64,000 nucleotides of DNA from Pseudoduganella ginsengisoli (GTDB taxonomy: Bacteria > Pseudomonadota > Gammaproteobacteria > Burkholderiales > Burkholderiaceae_D): the NCBI RefSeq assembly GCF_009720865.1, contig NZ_WNLA01000009.1, positions 150,764-214,763 of the forward strand. Reading direction: 5' to 3'. Positions 36,410 to 45,100 of this stretch are shown here, one piece after another; position 1 is the stretch's first letter, and each line of letters starts with the position of its first letter. Under the pieces are notes generated by a model, which had not been told where the DNA came from, did not search any database, and worked only from the letters and a program-made list of their open reading frames with translations. Both the position numbers and the translations under genes were made by a program.

Positions 36410-38902
36410 TTATTCAATTTTAAATGCAACTGAATATTTGTGTGGGATACTAACATCTTCAGATGAGAACGTGAATATATACTGATAAACTTTAACAAAT
36501 GCACTTATCGTTGCAGCAGAGGTATTGGTATAGCTCACAGTCTTTCGAGGATTATAGGCATCTGTAGCAGTCATGGTGTCACCGCCAAGGACTGATGAAA
36601 TAGAAATTTCCCACTTGTCATTCCAATACGGTGTAACGCCGCCTCCATAGGTACTTGTCAATGCTCTCCCAACAAAATCGGCTTTTAAAGTTTTTCCGGC
36701 AGGAATATCGATTCTATAGTAATGACTTTCATTCTTATTCAATGCAGAGGTCACACCTGGAGCAGTTGGGGGGATTAATTGCGCACTATTGACTGATGTA
36801 TTTCCCCCATTGCCGACAACAGGTAACAAGTTCGAAGGTAAAGCAACACGAGACCAAAGGGGTAGGCCGGTTGAAGTATAGACAATTAAATTTCCATCAT
36901 CGGCGATGCGCAGATAGGACTGAGGATAGTCCCATGTTTCGGTATTCCAAAGCGCTGCTTGTGGACCAGTTTGTTGTAATGACTTATATAATACAAAATT
37001 TCCATCAGATTGCATCGCAGCATATGCAAGGGTATTTCCGCCTGTATTGGTGTACCAAATCGCATTTTGGCCATTGTATAAAGCCATATAACCATCAGCA
37101 TTGACTTGCAAAGTGTAAAGGCCATTGCAGGATTTAATACCTGAGTAGTTTAGTTGACGGCCTGAGTCTAAAGTTCCGCATGCATTAGAAGTCCACATTG
37201 GCCCCACTCTGATAACACCAAATGCATTCCAGACTGATTGTTCTTGAATGGAACCCGAACCGTACAGATCCCGTGCAGCCGTGATCATTGCTTGACGTGC
37301 GCCAACATAATCGGTGGAAGCATTAAAGTAATAATTCCAGGCACGATAGAAAATTCGAAACGCTGTATCGTTTCCTAGTGCAGTAACGCCATTCCCACCT
37401 TGCGCCAGCAGGTAAAACGCACGTGAGAATGGCAAGCCGCCGATATGAGGCGCGGCCGAAGAGTCCGTTCCAGTCCACGTGGTTGTGTTATTCATAAGCC
37501 GTGGAACGTTGACTTGATCGCCCAGTGTCCAATTGGCTCCAGATGCGGCATTAGGAATTGTCGTCGATCCTGCTGCCCAGGCACCGCCACGGACATAAAA
37601 CTCGACCATGGTTCCAAGCACGTCAGAAACTGCCTCGTTGAGCTGTCTGGATTCAACTTTGCCAGTCAACCCGAGAGCAGAGCCTGCTGCAGTCACTCCA
37701 TGTCCCATTTCATGAGCGACTATATCAAGCGAATTCATATTTTTGTAATTATTGGAGCTATCCCCAGCTCCAAATCGTCCGGTCAACGAGCTGGGGAACC
37801 AAGTTGCATTGGCCCCCGTTCCCTGATCAAGAATAATAGCCCGGACTGCAGTGCCTTTGTTGTCCAAGCCTTCGCGGTTAACAATTTTTTTAAGAAAATC
37901 CCACGTCGCAGCTATTGCATAAGCCGTATCAACGGCTGCAGTTTGACGGGTATCGTTTCCTGCGCCCGCAGTATAGTTAAAACCATCGCCCCATGTATTG
38001 GTGGTATCCGTTGCAATGTCTACACTTGTTTCACCCGTTCCTTCTGGCCGTGCATACCATACGGTGTTTCCCGCCACAGATTCCCCATAGCGAAGAGTAT
38101 TGCCGCGTTGCATATCTCGCAATTCGTAGCCGGACGTACCTAATGCTGAATAGCTATTCGTATTGATGCTGACAACGCCATTATATTGAGAGCGAGAGGA
38201 TGTGGCGATTGCATGGGCATTAAACAGCCTCGACCATTTAGATATGACATCTCCTGTATTGGCGTCAATAATGTAGTCCATTGACACCCCGCCTGCTGGA
38301 TTATTTTCGGCGTTCAAATGAACATGATATGCAAGTAAATTCCTGAGCGGAATCTCTTCCATCATATCGGCATTAAGATGTTTTTCATTCTTAAAGCGTT
38401 CAGCAACCCTGTGCTCAGATACTGGATAAATAATTAATTCGGCGATGGGTTTGGTGTCGTACTCGACCTTTTTTCCCAAATCATGCTCGGCAATTAATAT
38501 TGCATTCTCAGGCAATAAGCGTGCATTAGTATCAATGTGTGGGGATGGGAGAATTTTTCCGCTATGTTGACGCAGATGCTTTTCTGCACTTAAGTGAGCA
38601 ACGACGGTTGCTCCCCAAACTTTAAGATTCTTATATTTTTGCTGGAGGCGAACATGCGTTTCGCCAAATTCATCCGATTCGCTGTTGATTTCTTCAAAAT
38701 CACTTTCTTCCTGCAAATTAAATTCTTTGCGTGAAGAACGCATTTTCTCTAGAATATGCTTTACACGATCACTTTTCTCCGCTTTAACCTTTTTTAATTC
38801 GAATTCAGCTTTTCGCGGCAATTGTGCCTGAGCTTCGATTGAGCTGATTAGCAGACCTGCCAATAGCACTGAAATATGAATTTTTTTCTTGTGTAATGAC
38901 AT
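36410..38902 (-). CDS. Secreted M4 (thermolysin-family) metallopeptidase with bulb-lectin-like domain
   Basis: 830 aa from ATG 38902; a start 20 codons upstream is less likely because the signal peptide (KKKIHISVLLAGLLISSIEAQA) fits the shorter form. Order: FTP/PepSY-type propeptide (about 30-225), M4 catalytic domain with zinc motif HEMGH (397-401), third ligand in NEAVSD (422-427) and SSAAPHIGGLPFSRAFYLLA (active-site His region), then a bulb-type mannose-lectin-like module (about 580-690: LQVNADGYMALYNGQNAIWYTNTGG, MQSDGNFVLYKS, DDGNLIVYTSTGLPLWS) and a C-terminal PPC-like beta domain. Codon use is far more AT-rich than its neighbours, with an IS remnant beside it: signs of horizontal transfer. 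Confidence 0.9.
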   Translation of the reverse strand: MSLHKKKIHISVLLAGLLISSIEAQAQLPRKAEFELKKVKAEKSDRVKHILEKMRSSRKEFNLQEESDFEEINSESDEFGETHVRLQQKYKNLKVWGATVVAHLSAEKHLRQHSGKILPSPHIDTNARLLPENAILIAEHDLGKKVEYDTKPIAELIIYPVSEHRVAERFKNEKHLNADMMEEIPLRNLLAYHVHLNAENNPAGGVSMDYIIDANTGDVISKWSRLFNAHAIATSSRSQYNGVVSINTNSYSALGTSGYELRDMQRGNTLRYGESVAGNTVWYARPEGTGETSVDIATDTTNTWGDGFNYTAGAGNDTRQTAAVDTAYAIAATWDFLKKIVNREGLDNKGTAVRAIILDQGTGANATWFPSSLTGRFGAGDSSNNYKNMNSLDIVAHEMGHGVTAAGSALGLTGKVESRQLNEAVSDVLGTMVEFYVRGGAWAAGSTTIPNAASGANWTLGDQVNVPRLMNNTTTWTGTDSSAAPHIGGLPFSRAFYLLAQGGNGVTALGNDTAFRIFYRAWNYYFNASTDYVGARQAMITAARDLYGSGSIQEQSVWNAFGVIRVGPMWTSNACGTLDSGRQLNYSGIKSCNGLYTLQVNADGYMALYNGQNAIWYTNTGGNTLAYAAMQSDGNFVLYKSLQQTGPQAALWNTETWDYPQSYLRIADDGNLIVYTSTGLPLWSRVALPSNLLPVVGNGGNTSVNSAQLIPPTAPGVTSALNKNESHYYRIDIPAGKTLKADFVGRALTSTYGGGVTPYWNDKWEISISSVLGGDTMTATDAYNPRKTVSYTNTSAATISAFVKVYQYIFTFSSEDVSIPHKYSVAFKIE

Positions 38903-38962
38903 ATATTGTATAAGATTCCGTTGATAATTAGATAATAGCTTTGGGAAGGCGGATCTTATCAT

Positions 38963-39372
38963 GTTGTAATTTGTTAAATTCTATCCAATTCTCTCATTAG
39001 ATAAAAAATGTTCAAATTGGCTTGAAGTGTTCTGCTAGCTTGAATTGAAAAATAGTTTGAATATGTGTCTCTGCGGTCAACTACAGTGACCTGTTGATTG
39101 ACTGTGCCGCTACTGCATTTGCATCATCTGCATACGCTGGCAGATAGGGGGGGCTCGGATCTCAACTGAAAGCCTATTGCCGTATCTATCCGGGCGACAG
39201 GTTTCATGGCGCGTTTTTTGGGCGGGGGCGCATCATTGAAGCGCATTCGGGTGCAGTACGCGGTCCCTATCAATGCTGCTCAATTGGGGTTTTATGTCAG
39301 CGATCAAATTGCAGTGTGAAGTTGAGGTATTTTTGAACTTCTGATACTAGCAATGTCGCTGGTGCTGTGGCT
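38963..39372. other. 410-bp AT-rich intergenic region
   Basis: Separates the protease gene from the anti-sigma-like gene. Composition follows the AT-richer protease for the first half and returns to the host level after about 39100. It should hold the protease promoter; no open frame, RNA gene or clear repeat is supported. I see nothing else. Confidence 0.5.
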
Positions 39373-40437
39373 TTAGCGTCCTAGTGTCTCGCGTAGCTTG
39401 TCTGGTATCGGATAGTTCGGATAAGACATGCGCAGGCGTTCCCATTCGGCCAACGCCTCATCGCGCTTGCCATCCTTCAGCAATTGCTCGATGTGGGCCA
39501 GCATGGCTGACGGCGAGTTGGCTGTTTCTTCGACAAAGCTCCGCGCAGCCTCCTGTTTGGCGGCTGGCGCAGGGATGGCGGCGCTTCCTGCTGTCCGGCC
39601 ATAGGCTGGCGGGCTTGCATATGCAGGCGCCGCTGCCGGTGCTGCCACTGGTGCAGGCGCTGGCGGCGGCGGGGGAGGGGCCGCCATGACGACCGGTGCA
39701 GATGAAATGCCAGGGGCGGGCATGGGCTCCCGCTTGCCTTCGCGCAGAGGCGCGGCATCGGCTTGCGCGCGGGTTTGCTGCACGTGCCGTTGCGCTTCCA
39801 TGCGCTCGCGTTCCAGCGTTTTGCGCATCACATCATCGCTTTCCGCCTGGCGTTTTGCCGTCGCTTCAGCGGCAGCGCGCGCCTGGTCCTTTGCGGGGGC
39901 AGGCGGAGAGGCATCCTCTTTTGAAATCGGCGCGCCAGCCGCTTCTGGAGCGGCCTTTGGCGCAGCGCCAGCTTCAAGCGCCGGCGCTGCCACCGGCATG
40001 GGCGGGATTTGTACGTCCTGCATCGGCATGCTCGCAGCCTGCTGCTGTTGCGTGACTTCGTCTTGCCACAAGGGCAGCGCAATGGAAATCGCCGTGACGC
40101 CGGCCACCAGCGCCAATGGCAGGCGCCAACGGTCGCGCCAGCGGTAGGGCTGGAAGTCTGCTGGCCCCTTGTCGTCGTTTGCGGCGGTATCATTCGCGGC
40201 GGCAATCGCCGCTACGTCAAGCTTGCCCGCAGCAGCAGGCGCCACCGGGGCGGCCGCAGCCGTCGGCGCCGCCACAGCCCGCTCCAAATCCGCCGCCACA
40301 TGCGCCAATATCGCCGCATCCAGCGCCGCGGACGGCTCCGGTTGCTTCAATTCCGCCAGCCCTTGCGCGAGCGCTCCTTTGCCCTGCAAAAAGGCGTCGA
40401 ATTCCGCGTCGTCTTCGTCGTATGGCTGGCCTGTCAT
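39373..40437 (-). CDS. Membrane-anchored anti-sigma-factor-like protein
   Basis: 354 aa. A cytoplasmic N-terminal part (about 1-100; AEFDAFLQGKGALAQGLAELKQPEPSAALDAAILAHV) is followed by one transmembrane helix (about 107-126, RLPLALVAGVTAISIALPLW) and a long Ala/Pro-rich periplasmic part with a charged helix (about 190-235), a Pro run (about 258-275) and a short TPR-like end (MLAHIEQLLKDGKRDEALAEWERLRMSYPNYPIP). It overlaps the sigma-factor gene by four bases. Topology and coupling make it the cognate anti-sigma or sensor protein; the family itself is poorly conserved. Confidence 0.75.
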   Translation of the reverse strand: MTGQPYDEDDAEFDAFLQGKGALAQGLAELKQPEPSAALDAAILAHVAADLERAVAAPTAAAAPVAPAAAGKLDVAAIAAANDTAANDDKGPADFQPYRWRDRWRLPLALVAGVTAISIALPLWQDEVTQQQQAASMPMQDVQIPPMPVAAPALEAGAAPKAAPEAAGAPISKEDASPPAPAKDQARAAAEATAKRQAESDDVMRKTLERERMEAQRHVQQTRAQADAAPLREGKREPMPAPGISSAPVVMAAPPPPPPAPAPVAAPAAAPAYASPPAYGRTAGSAAIPAPAAKQEAARSFVEETANSPSAMLAHIEQLLKDGKRDEALAEWERLRMSYPNYPIPDKLRETLGR

Positions 40438-41000
40438 ACCGGCTCCCTGTCTGCATCAGCCGCATAGTGCTGGCGCAATTTCTTCATGGCATAGCGCAGG
40501 CGGCTTTTCACGGTTTCCACCGGCACCGCAACGAGGTCCGCAATTTCATCCAGGCTCATGCCACTGAATTGTTGCAGTATAAGCGCTTCCTTTTGTTCTC
40601 CGGGCAGCGCATGGATGGCCGCGTGCAGCGCGCGCGTGCGTTGCCGGTATTCAAGCGTGGTATCCGCACCGGCATCGGCCGCGTCGCTCAGATGGTCGAA
40701 CAGCGCATCGTCGTCCGTCAATTGCAGCTGCGGCTGGCGCAATACATCGAGCAAGCGGTTGCGGGCGATCTGATAGAGGTAAGTGCGGAAACTGGCCAGC
40801 GGCTGGTAATGGTGCCGGGCCTGGTGCAAATTGATCCAGCTGTCCTGGGCGATTTCATCGGCCCACTCACGGCGCGGCGCATGCCACGACAGGAAGCGGT
40901 ACAAGCCGCGGCTATGGCGGCGATACAGTTCCTGGAAGGCGGGCAAGTCGCCATCCTTGTAACGGAGCATCAGCGCTTCGTCAGACAGTCCGTTCAGCAT
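40434..41000 (-). CDS. ECF-type RNA polymerase sigma factor
   Basis: 188 aa from ATG 41000. A start 12 codons upstream exists but falls inside the terminator hairpin of fabI. Region 2 is at about 20-85 (YRRHSRGLYRFLSWHAPRREWADEIAQDSWINLHQARHHYQPLASFRTYLYQIARNRLLDVLR) and region 4 at about 125-180 (ALHAAIHALPGEQKEALILQQFSGMSLDEIADLVAVPVETVKSRLRYAMKKLRQ). Coupled to the downstream membrane protein that probably holds it inactive until an envelope signal arrives. Target genes are not visible. Confidence 0.9.
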   Translation of the reverse strand: MLNGLSDEALMLRYKDGDLPAFQELYRRHSRGLYRFLSWHAPRREWADEIAQDSWINLHQARHHYQPLASFRTYLYQIARNRLLDVLRQPQLQLTDDDALFDHLSDAADAGADTTLEYRQRTRALHAAIHALPGEQKEALILQQFSGMSLDEIADLVAVPVETVKSRLRYAMKKLRQHYAADADREPV

Positions 41001-41010
41001 GCGGGCATAA

Positions 41011-41056
41011 AAAATGGGGCCAGGTCCCGTAACCACTTCGGACCTGGCCCCATTTT
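41011..41056 (-). terminator. Long-stem terminator between fabI and the sigma-factor gene
   Basis: Perfect 17-base arms AAAATGGGGCCAGGTCC and GGACCTGGCCCCATTTT around a 12-base loop, with the T-rich end on the minus strand. It ends fabI transcription and would also isolate the sigma gene 11 bases further on. Confidence 0.85.
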
Positions 41057-41065
41057 ATAGGAGGA

Positions 41066-41857
41066 TTACTGGTAGTCGGACGCGTTCAGGCCCATGACGT
41101 GCGAGAAGCCGCCGTCGACGTACAGGATGTCGCCGGTCATGCCGGACGACAGGTCGGACAGCAGGAAGGCAGCCGTGTTGCCCACTTCGTCAATGGTCAC
41201 GTTGCGGCGCAGTGGCGCGTGCGACGATGCAAAGCCCAGCAGCTTGCCGAAGTCCTTGATGCCGGAAGCGGCCAGGGTCTTGATCGGGCCGGCGGAAATA
41301 CCGTTGGCGCGGATGCCTTTCTGGCCCAGGTTCTCAGCCAGGTAACGCACGGATGCTTCCAGCGACGCTTTCGCCAAGCCCATGGTGTTGTAGTAAGGAA
41401 TCGCGCGGACAGCGCCCAGGTACGACAGCGTCAGCAGCGACGAACCTTCGCGCAACATCGGCAGCGCGGCCTTGGCCATGGCTGGGAACGAGTAAGCGGA
41501 AATATCGTGGGCGATGCGGTAGTTTTCGCGGGTCAGGCCATCGAGGAATTCGCCGGCAATCGCTTCACGCGGTGCAAAGCCGATCGCGTGCACGAAGCCG
41601 TCCAGGAATTCCCAGCTCTTGTTCAAGTCGCGGAACAGTGCGTCGATCTGTTCATCGCTGGACACGTCGCAATCGAACACCAGGTTGCTGCCGAACTCAG
41701 CGGCGAATTCCGTGATGCGGTCCTTGAAGCGTTCGCCTACATAGGTGAAGGCCAGTTCTGCACCTTCGCGGTGGCAAGCCTTGGCAATGCCGTAAGCGAT
41801 GGAACGGTTGGACAGGAGGCCCGTGATGAGGATTTTTTTACCTTGCAGGAATGCCAT
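41066..41857 (-). CDS. fabI: Enoyl-[acyl-carrier-protein] reductase (NADH), FabI
   Basis: Last reductive step of each fatty-acid elongation cycle; target of triclosan-type inhibitors. 263 aa from ATG 41857 with GGAG six bases upstream. SDR-type fold with the FabI-specific N-terminus [39 protein letters not shown], catalytic Tyr-x6-Lys in [30 protein letters not shown], and substrate-loop [12 protein letters not shown]; the end is GLNASDYQ. Transcribed alone, with a strong terminator downstream. Confidence 0.96.
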   Translation of the reverse strand: MAFLQGKKILITGLLSNRSIAYGIAKACHREGAELAFTYVGERFKDRITEFAAEFGSNLVFDCDVSSDEQIDALFRDLNKSWEFLDGFVHAIGFAPREAIAGEFLDGLTRENYRIAHDISAYSFPAMAKAALPMLREGSSLLTLSYLGAVRAIPYYNTMGLAKASLEASVRYLAENLGQKGIRANGISAGPIKTLAASGIKDFGKLLGFASSHAPLRRNVTIDEVGNTAAFLLSDLSSGMTGDILYVDGGFSHVMGLNASDYQ

Positions 41858-42026
41858 AGTGACTCCGATTGCTACTGCTGCGCCCACGCGCACACGAGGG
41901 CGGCGTCAGCGACAGTATGATTGATTGGTTCGCAAGTGCGAGATTGTAGGGGCTCGCTGGCACATCTGCAACTTTTCAGTAGAGATGCGCCAGCATATCC
42001 GTGCTATTTAATACACGGCGTAACGT

Positions 42027-43400
42027 TTAATTGTTACGGGATTTCTTCTTGCCAGCGGCGTCGCGCGACACGCGGGCTTTGACCAGCGAAACCGGGGCGT
42101 TCTTGCTGTTGGTTTCACCCGTGGCGTGCTTGTAGCGGCTGGCCTTGCCCGGGCCGCGGGCTGACATGCCCCGATCCTCTTCCAGTGCGACGGTCGCGCT
42201 GTCGGCGATTTCCGGCGCAATATCCACGTCCAGCGACGCGGACGTTTTCGGCACCAGGATCGTGGAACCGGCCTTCAGCACGGTTTTTTGCGGGATGTTG
42301 TTGGCCTGGCGGATCACGTCTGGCGTGGTGTGGAATTTCGAGGCCAGGGTTTCAATGCGTTCGCGGGCGCTGGTGATGGTGTGCGTGGTCCAGCTCGACA
42401 GATTGCGCGTCCATTGCGCCAGGTTGGCCGCGAATTTCTCGGCATTCGCCTTCGGCAACAGGATTTGCGTTTCTTCGCCCGTAATCACCGGCTTCTTGAA
42501 TTGCGGATTGAGCGCCTTGAATTCTTCCATCGGCAGCTCTGCCAGTTCAGCGGCGACTTTCAAGTCGATGTCGCTGGTTTTTTCAACGGCCGTGAAATAC
42601 GGCTGGTTATCGATGTGCGGCAGGTGCAGGCTGTATTGCGCTGGATTGGCCACAATGTTTTTCACGGCTTGCAGGCGCGGCACGTAGTTGCGCGTTTCCG
42701 CAGGCATTTGCTCGGCCAGGCTTTCAAAGTCGGTGGGCTTGCCGGCGGCCTGGTTGCGCTTGATGGCTTTCTGCACGTTGCCTTCGCCCCAGTTGTAGGC
42801 GGCCAGGGCCAGTTGCCAGTCGCCAAACATGTCGTACAGGCGCTGCAGGTAAGACAGGGCGGCGTCGGTGGACGACAGCACGCTGCGGCGGTCATCCTTG
42901 AACGCGTTTTGCTTCAAGTTGTAGTCGCGTCCCGTGCCGGGCACGAATTGCCACAGGCCGGCCGCGTTGGCGCTCGACAGCGCTTGCGGATTGAATGCAG
43001 ACTCGATGAATGGCAGCAATGCCAGTTCAGTCGGCATGCCGCGTTTTTCCAGTTCCGTTACCACGTGGAACAAATAGCGCGACGCACGTTCGCCGGTGCG
43101 GGCCATGTGTTCCGGATGGGCGCTATAGTAGGTAATGTGCTTGCTGACCAGTGAATTGTTCAGGTCAGGAATCGCGTAGCCAGTGCGAATGCGGCCCCAG
43201 ACATCCGTTTCGCGGAAGGCGTCTTCGTTGATGGTGGGTTTGACTGCGGCGGGTTTTGTTGCGGGAGAGGCGGACTGCGAGAACAGCGCGGAAGAGGCGG
43301 TAGCGGCAGCAGGGCCGCTATCCAACGCTCGGGACAGACCCGGCGCCAAGCTTAGCAGCGCGATCGCGCTTCCCGTCAGCATGTATTTAAATCGTTGCAT
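42027..43400 (-). CDS. Membrane-bound lytic murein transglycosylase, MltD-like
   Basis: 457 aa from ATG 43400, chosen because a signal peptide (MQRFKYMLTGSAIALLSLAPGLSRA) then leads the protein. The SLT catalytic domain (about 120-260) has the catalytic Glu in LALLPFIESAFNPQALSSANAAGLWQFVPGTGRDY and the AAYNWGEGNVQKAI motif. A single LysM-like module lies at about 350-400 (HTITSARERIETLASKFHTTPDVIRQANNIPQKTVLKAGSTILVP), fewer than the two found in E. coli MltD, followed by a basic tail. Cuts peptidoglycan strands in the periplasm. No lipobox was seen. Confidence 0.9.
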   Translation of the reverse strand: MQRFKYMLTGSAIALLSLAPGLSRALDSGPAAATASSALFSQSASPATKPAAVKPTINEDAFRETDVWGRIRTGYAIPDLNNSLVSKHITYYSAHPEHMARTGERASRYLFHVVTELEKRGMPTELALLPFIESAFNPQALSSANAAGLWQFVPGTGRDYNLKQNAFKDDRRSVLSSTDAALSYLQRLYDMFGDWQLALAAYNWGEGNVQKAIKRNQAAGKPTDFESLAEQMPAETRNYVPRLQAVKNIVANPAQYSLHLPHIDNQPYFTAVEKTSDIDLKVAAELAELPMEEFKALNPQFKKPVITGEETQILLPKANAEKFAANLAQWTRNLSSWTTHTITSARERIETLASKFHTTPDVIRQANNIPQKTVLKAGSTILVPKTSASLDVDIAPEIADSATVALEEDRGMSARGPGKASRYKHATGETNSKNAPVSLVKARVSRDAAGKKKSRNN

Positions 43401-43641
43401 AGTATTCTTTGTCGCGTTGTCGATAAGAAACATCGGACTGACCATGATTAAGGGGGCAGTGTACGGGCGTTATATGGCTGGGTCAAGAAATATGTCACCC
43501 CGATGACAGTTGCATTTTGGAAATGATGATGTTTATTGCAGGGGAGTTGGCAGCAGTAGAAGTGAAATTCGCAGCAAATAGGAGAACACCCCAAGAGTGC
43601 GTACAATGGCGCCTCTTCGCTGGAAATAAAGGACCACCATC

Positions 43642-44193
43642 ATGTCTCAACAGACTCCGGACCACGACACCATCATTGCTGCCACGCAGAAATGGCTAGA
43701 AAAGGCCGTTATCGGACTGAACCTGTGCCCGTTTGCAAAAGCCGTGCACATCAAGAATCAGATCCGTTACGTCGTGTGTGACGCGACGACGCCGGAAGCG
43801 TTGCTGGAATTGTTGATGGATGAGCTGCAATTGCTGTCGGACACGGATCCGGCCAAGGTTGACACGACGTTGATCATTCACCCGAATGTGTTGCAGGACT
43901 TTGAGGATTACAACGAATTCCTCGACGTGGCGGACGCGGCGCTGGAAGACATGCAGCTGGACGGTGAACTGCAAGTGGCCAGCTTCCACCCGGATTACCA
44001 GTTTGCCGATACGGACAAGAACGATATCGGCAATTACACGAACCGCTCGCCGTACCCGACCTTGCACTTGCTGCGCGAAGACAGCATAGACCGCGCGGTG
44101 GAAGCGTTCCCTGAAGCGGAAGCGATTTTCGAAAAGAATATCGAGACCATGGAAAAGCTGGGCCACGATGGCTGGGATAACTTATGGAAATAA
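43642..44193 (+). CDS. DUF1415 family protein
   Basis: 183 aa, AAGGACC upstream of the ATG. The sequence DTIIAATQKWLEKAVIGLNLCPFAKAVHIKNQIRYVV, DTTLIIHPNVLQDFEDYNEFLDVADAALED, VASFHPDYQFADTDKNDIGNYTNRSPYPTLHLLREDSIDRAV is the full-length DUF1415 pattern, a conserved cytosolic family with a Cys-Pro-Phe motif and no known activity. Overlaps the DUF1289 gene by ten bases. Confidence 0.9.
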   Translation: MSQQTPDHDTIIAATQKWLEKAVIGLNLCPFAKAVHIKNQIRYVVCDATTPEALLELLMDELQLLSDTDPAKVDTTLIIHPNVLQDFEDYNEFLDVADAALEDMQLDGELQVASFHPDYQFADTDKNDIGNYTNRSPYPTLHLLREDSIDRAVEAFPEAEAIFEKNIETMEKLGHDGWDNLWK

Positions 44194-44420
44194 AGCGCAT
44201 GGCTGCGGCAGTGCATGACGCCGCGACGCCGCCGGTGAAGCCTGTGGAGCGGCCCGATACGCCCTGTGTTGCCGTGTGCTCCACCACGTTTGATGAAATC
44301 TGCCGTGGCTGTGGCCGTACTTATATAGAGGTGGCGCACTGGGTCGCCATGTCGGATGAGCAGAAGGAAGTGGTGTGGCAGCGGATTACGGCGCAGGGGT
44401 ATCCGCGCCGCAATACTTGA
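44184..44420 (+). CDS. DUF1289 family small Cys-rich protein
   Basis: 78 aa. Four cysteines in CVAVCSTTFDEICRGCGRT followed by E-(V/I)-x-W-x3-(S)-(D/E)EQKxxVWxRI, the complete DUF1289 signature, likely a small metal-binding or redox module. Coupled to the DUF1415 gene, a pairing that suggests related but unknown roles. Possible alternative start at the sixth codon (Met6). Confidence 0.88.
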   Translation: MEIKRMAAAVHDAATPPVKPVERPDTPCVAVCSTTFDEICRGCGRTYIEVAHWVAMSDEQKEVVWQRITAQGYPRRNT

Positions 44421-44427
44421 TGACTGG

Positions 44428-44934
44428 TCAGAACGTCCCGATGTAATCTTTCTTGCCGATTTCAATGCCGTTGTGGCGCAGGATGTTATAGGCCGTCGTC
44501 ACGTGGAAGAAAAAGTGCGGCAGTGCATAGTGGTGCAGGTACGTCTGGCCCACCCAGTGCTTGGTCTTTTCACCGCTGCCCGTCGTGATGGCGCGGGTTT
44601 CCGCACCGTCGAACGCTGATGCCGGCAGCGTATCGAGGAAGGCCAGCGTTTTCGAGATACGCGCTTTCAGTTCCGCAAACGTCTTTTCATTGTCTTCATA
44701 CGAAGGCACGTCCTGGCCGGCCAGGCGGGCGCCCGCGCCCTTGGCGAAGTCGGCGGCAATCTGGATTTGGCGCGTAAACGGCAGCATGTCGGGGAAAAGA
44801 CGGAATTGCAACAGTGCGTTGGCGTCAATTTTCTTGTCGTTGACGTGGGCTTCCGCCTTGTCCAGGATAGCCAGCAGGCTGTTCAACAGTTGGCGCAAAA
44901 CGGGGACAGACGCGGTGTACATTGGAGAAGTCAT
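44428..44934 (-). CDS. DUF1993 family protein
   Basis: 168 aa from ATG 44934 with AGGAA upstream. Helical, DinB-like protein: MYTASVPVLRQLLNSLLAILDKAEAH, LLQFRLFPDMLPFTRQIQIAADFAKGA, and the conserved ending HHYALPHFFFHVTTAYNILRHNGIEIGKKDYIG that defines DUF1993. His residues in the last segment could bind metal. Function unknown. Confidence 0.88.
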   Translation of the reverse strand: MTSPMYTASVPVLRQLLNSLLAILDKAEAHVNDKKIDANALLQFRLFPDMLPFTRQIQIAADFAKGAGARLAGQDVPSYEDNEKTFAELKARISKTLAFLDTLPASAFDGAETRAITTGSGEKTKHWVGQTYLHHYALPHFFFHVTTAYNILRHNGIEIGKKDYIGTF

Positions 44935-45100
44935 GGCAGTTCCTCTGATTTGGGAGTGGCGATGATAGCAAGCTTGCCATGTTTGTGCAGGACGGCGTGG
45001 TTCGCACCGCAACGCTATAGTCGTGACGAACGTCCTTGTTTGCGTGCATAATTGTTGCTACTGAAAAATTCCCTTCGTGGGTCCGCGTCCCAGCCCGTGC

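Noticed and set aside
38963..39372. Hidden gene in the AT-rich gap before the anti-sigma gene
   Set aside because: No frame with a start, RBS and plausible composition was found on either strand.
41001..41036. Sigma factor start 12 codons upstream
   Set aside because: The extra codons are within the fabI terminator hairpin and do not resemble sigma region 1 or 2.
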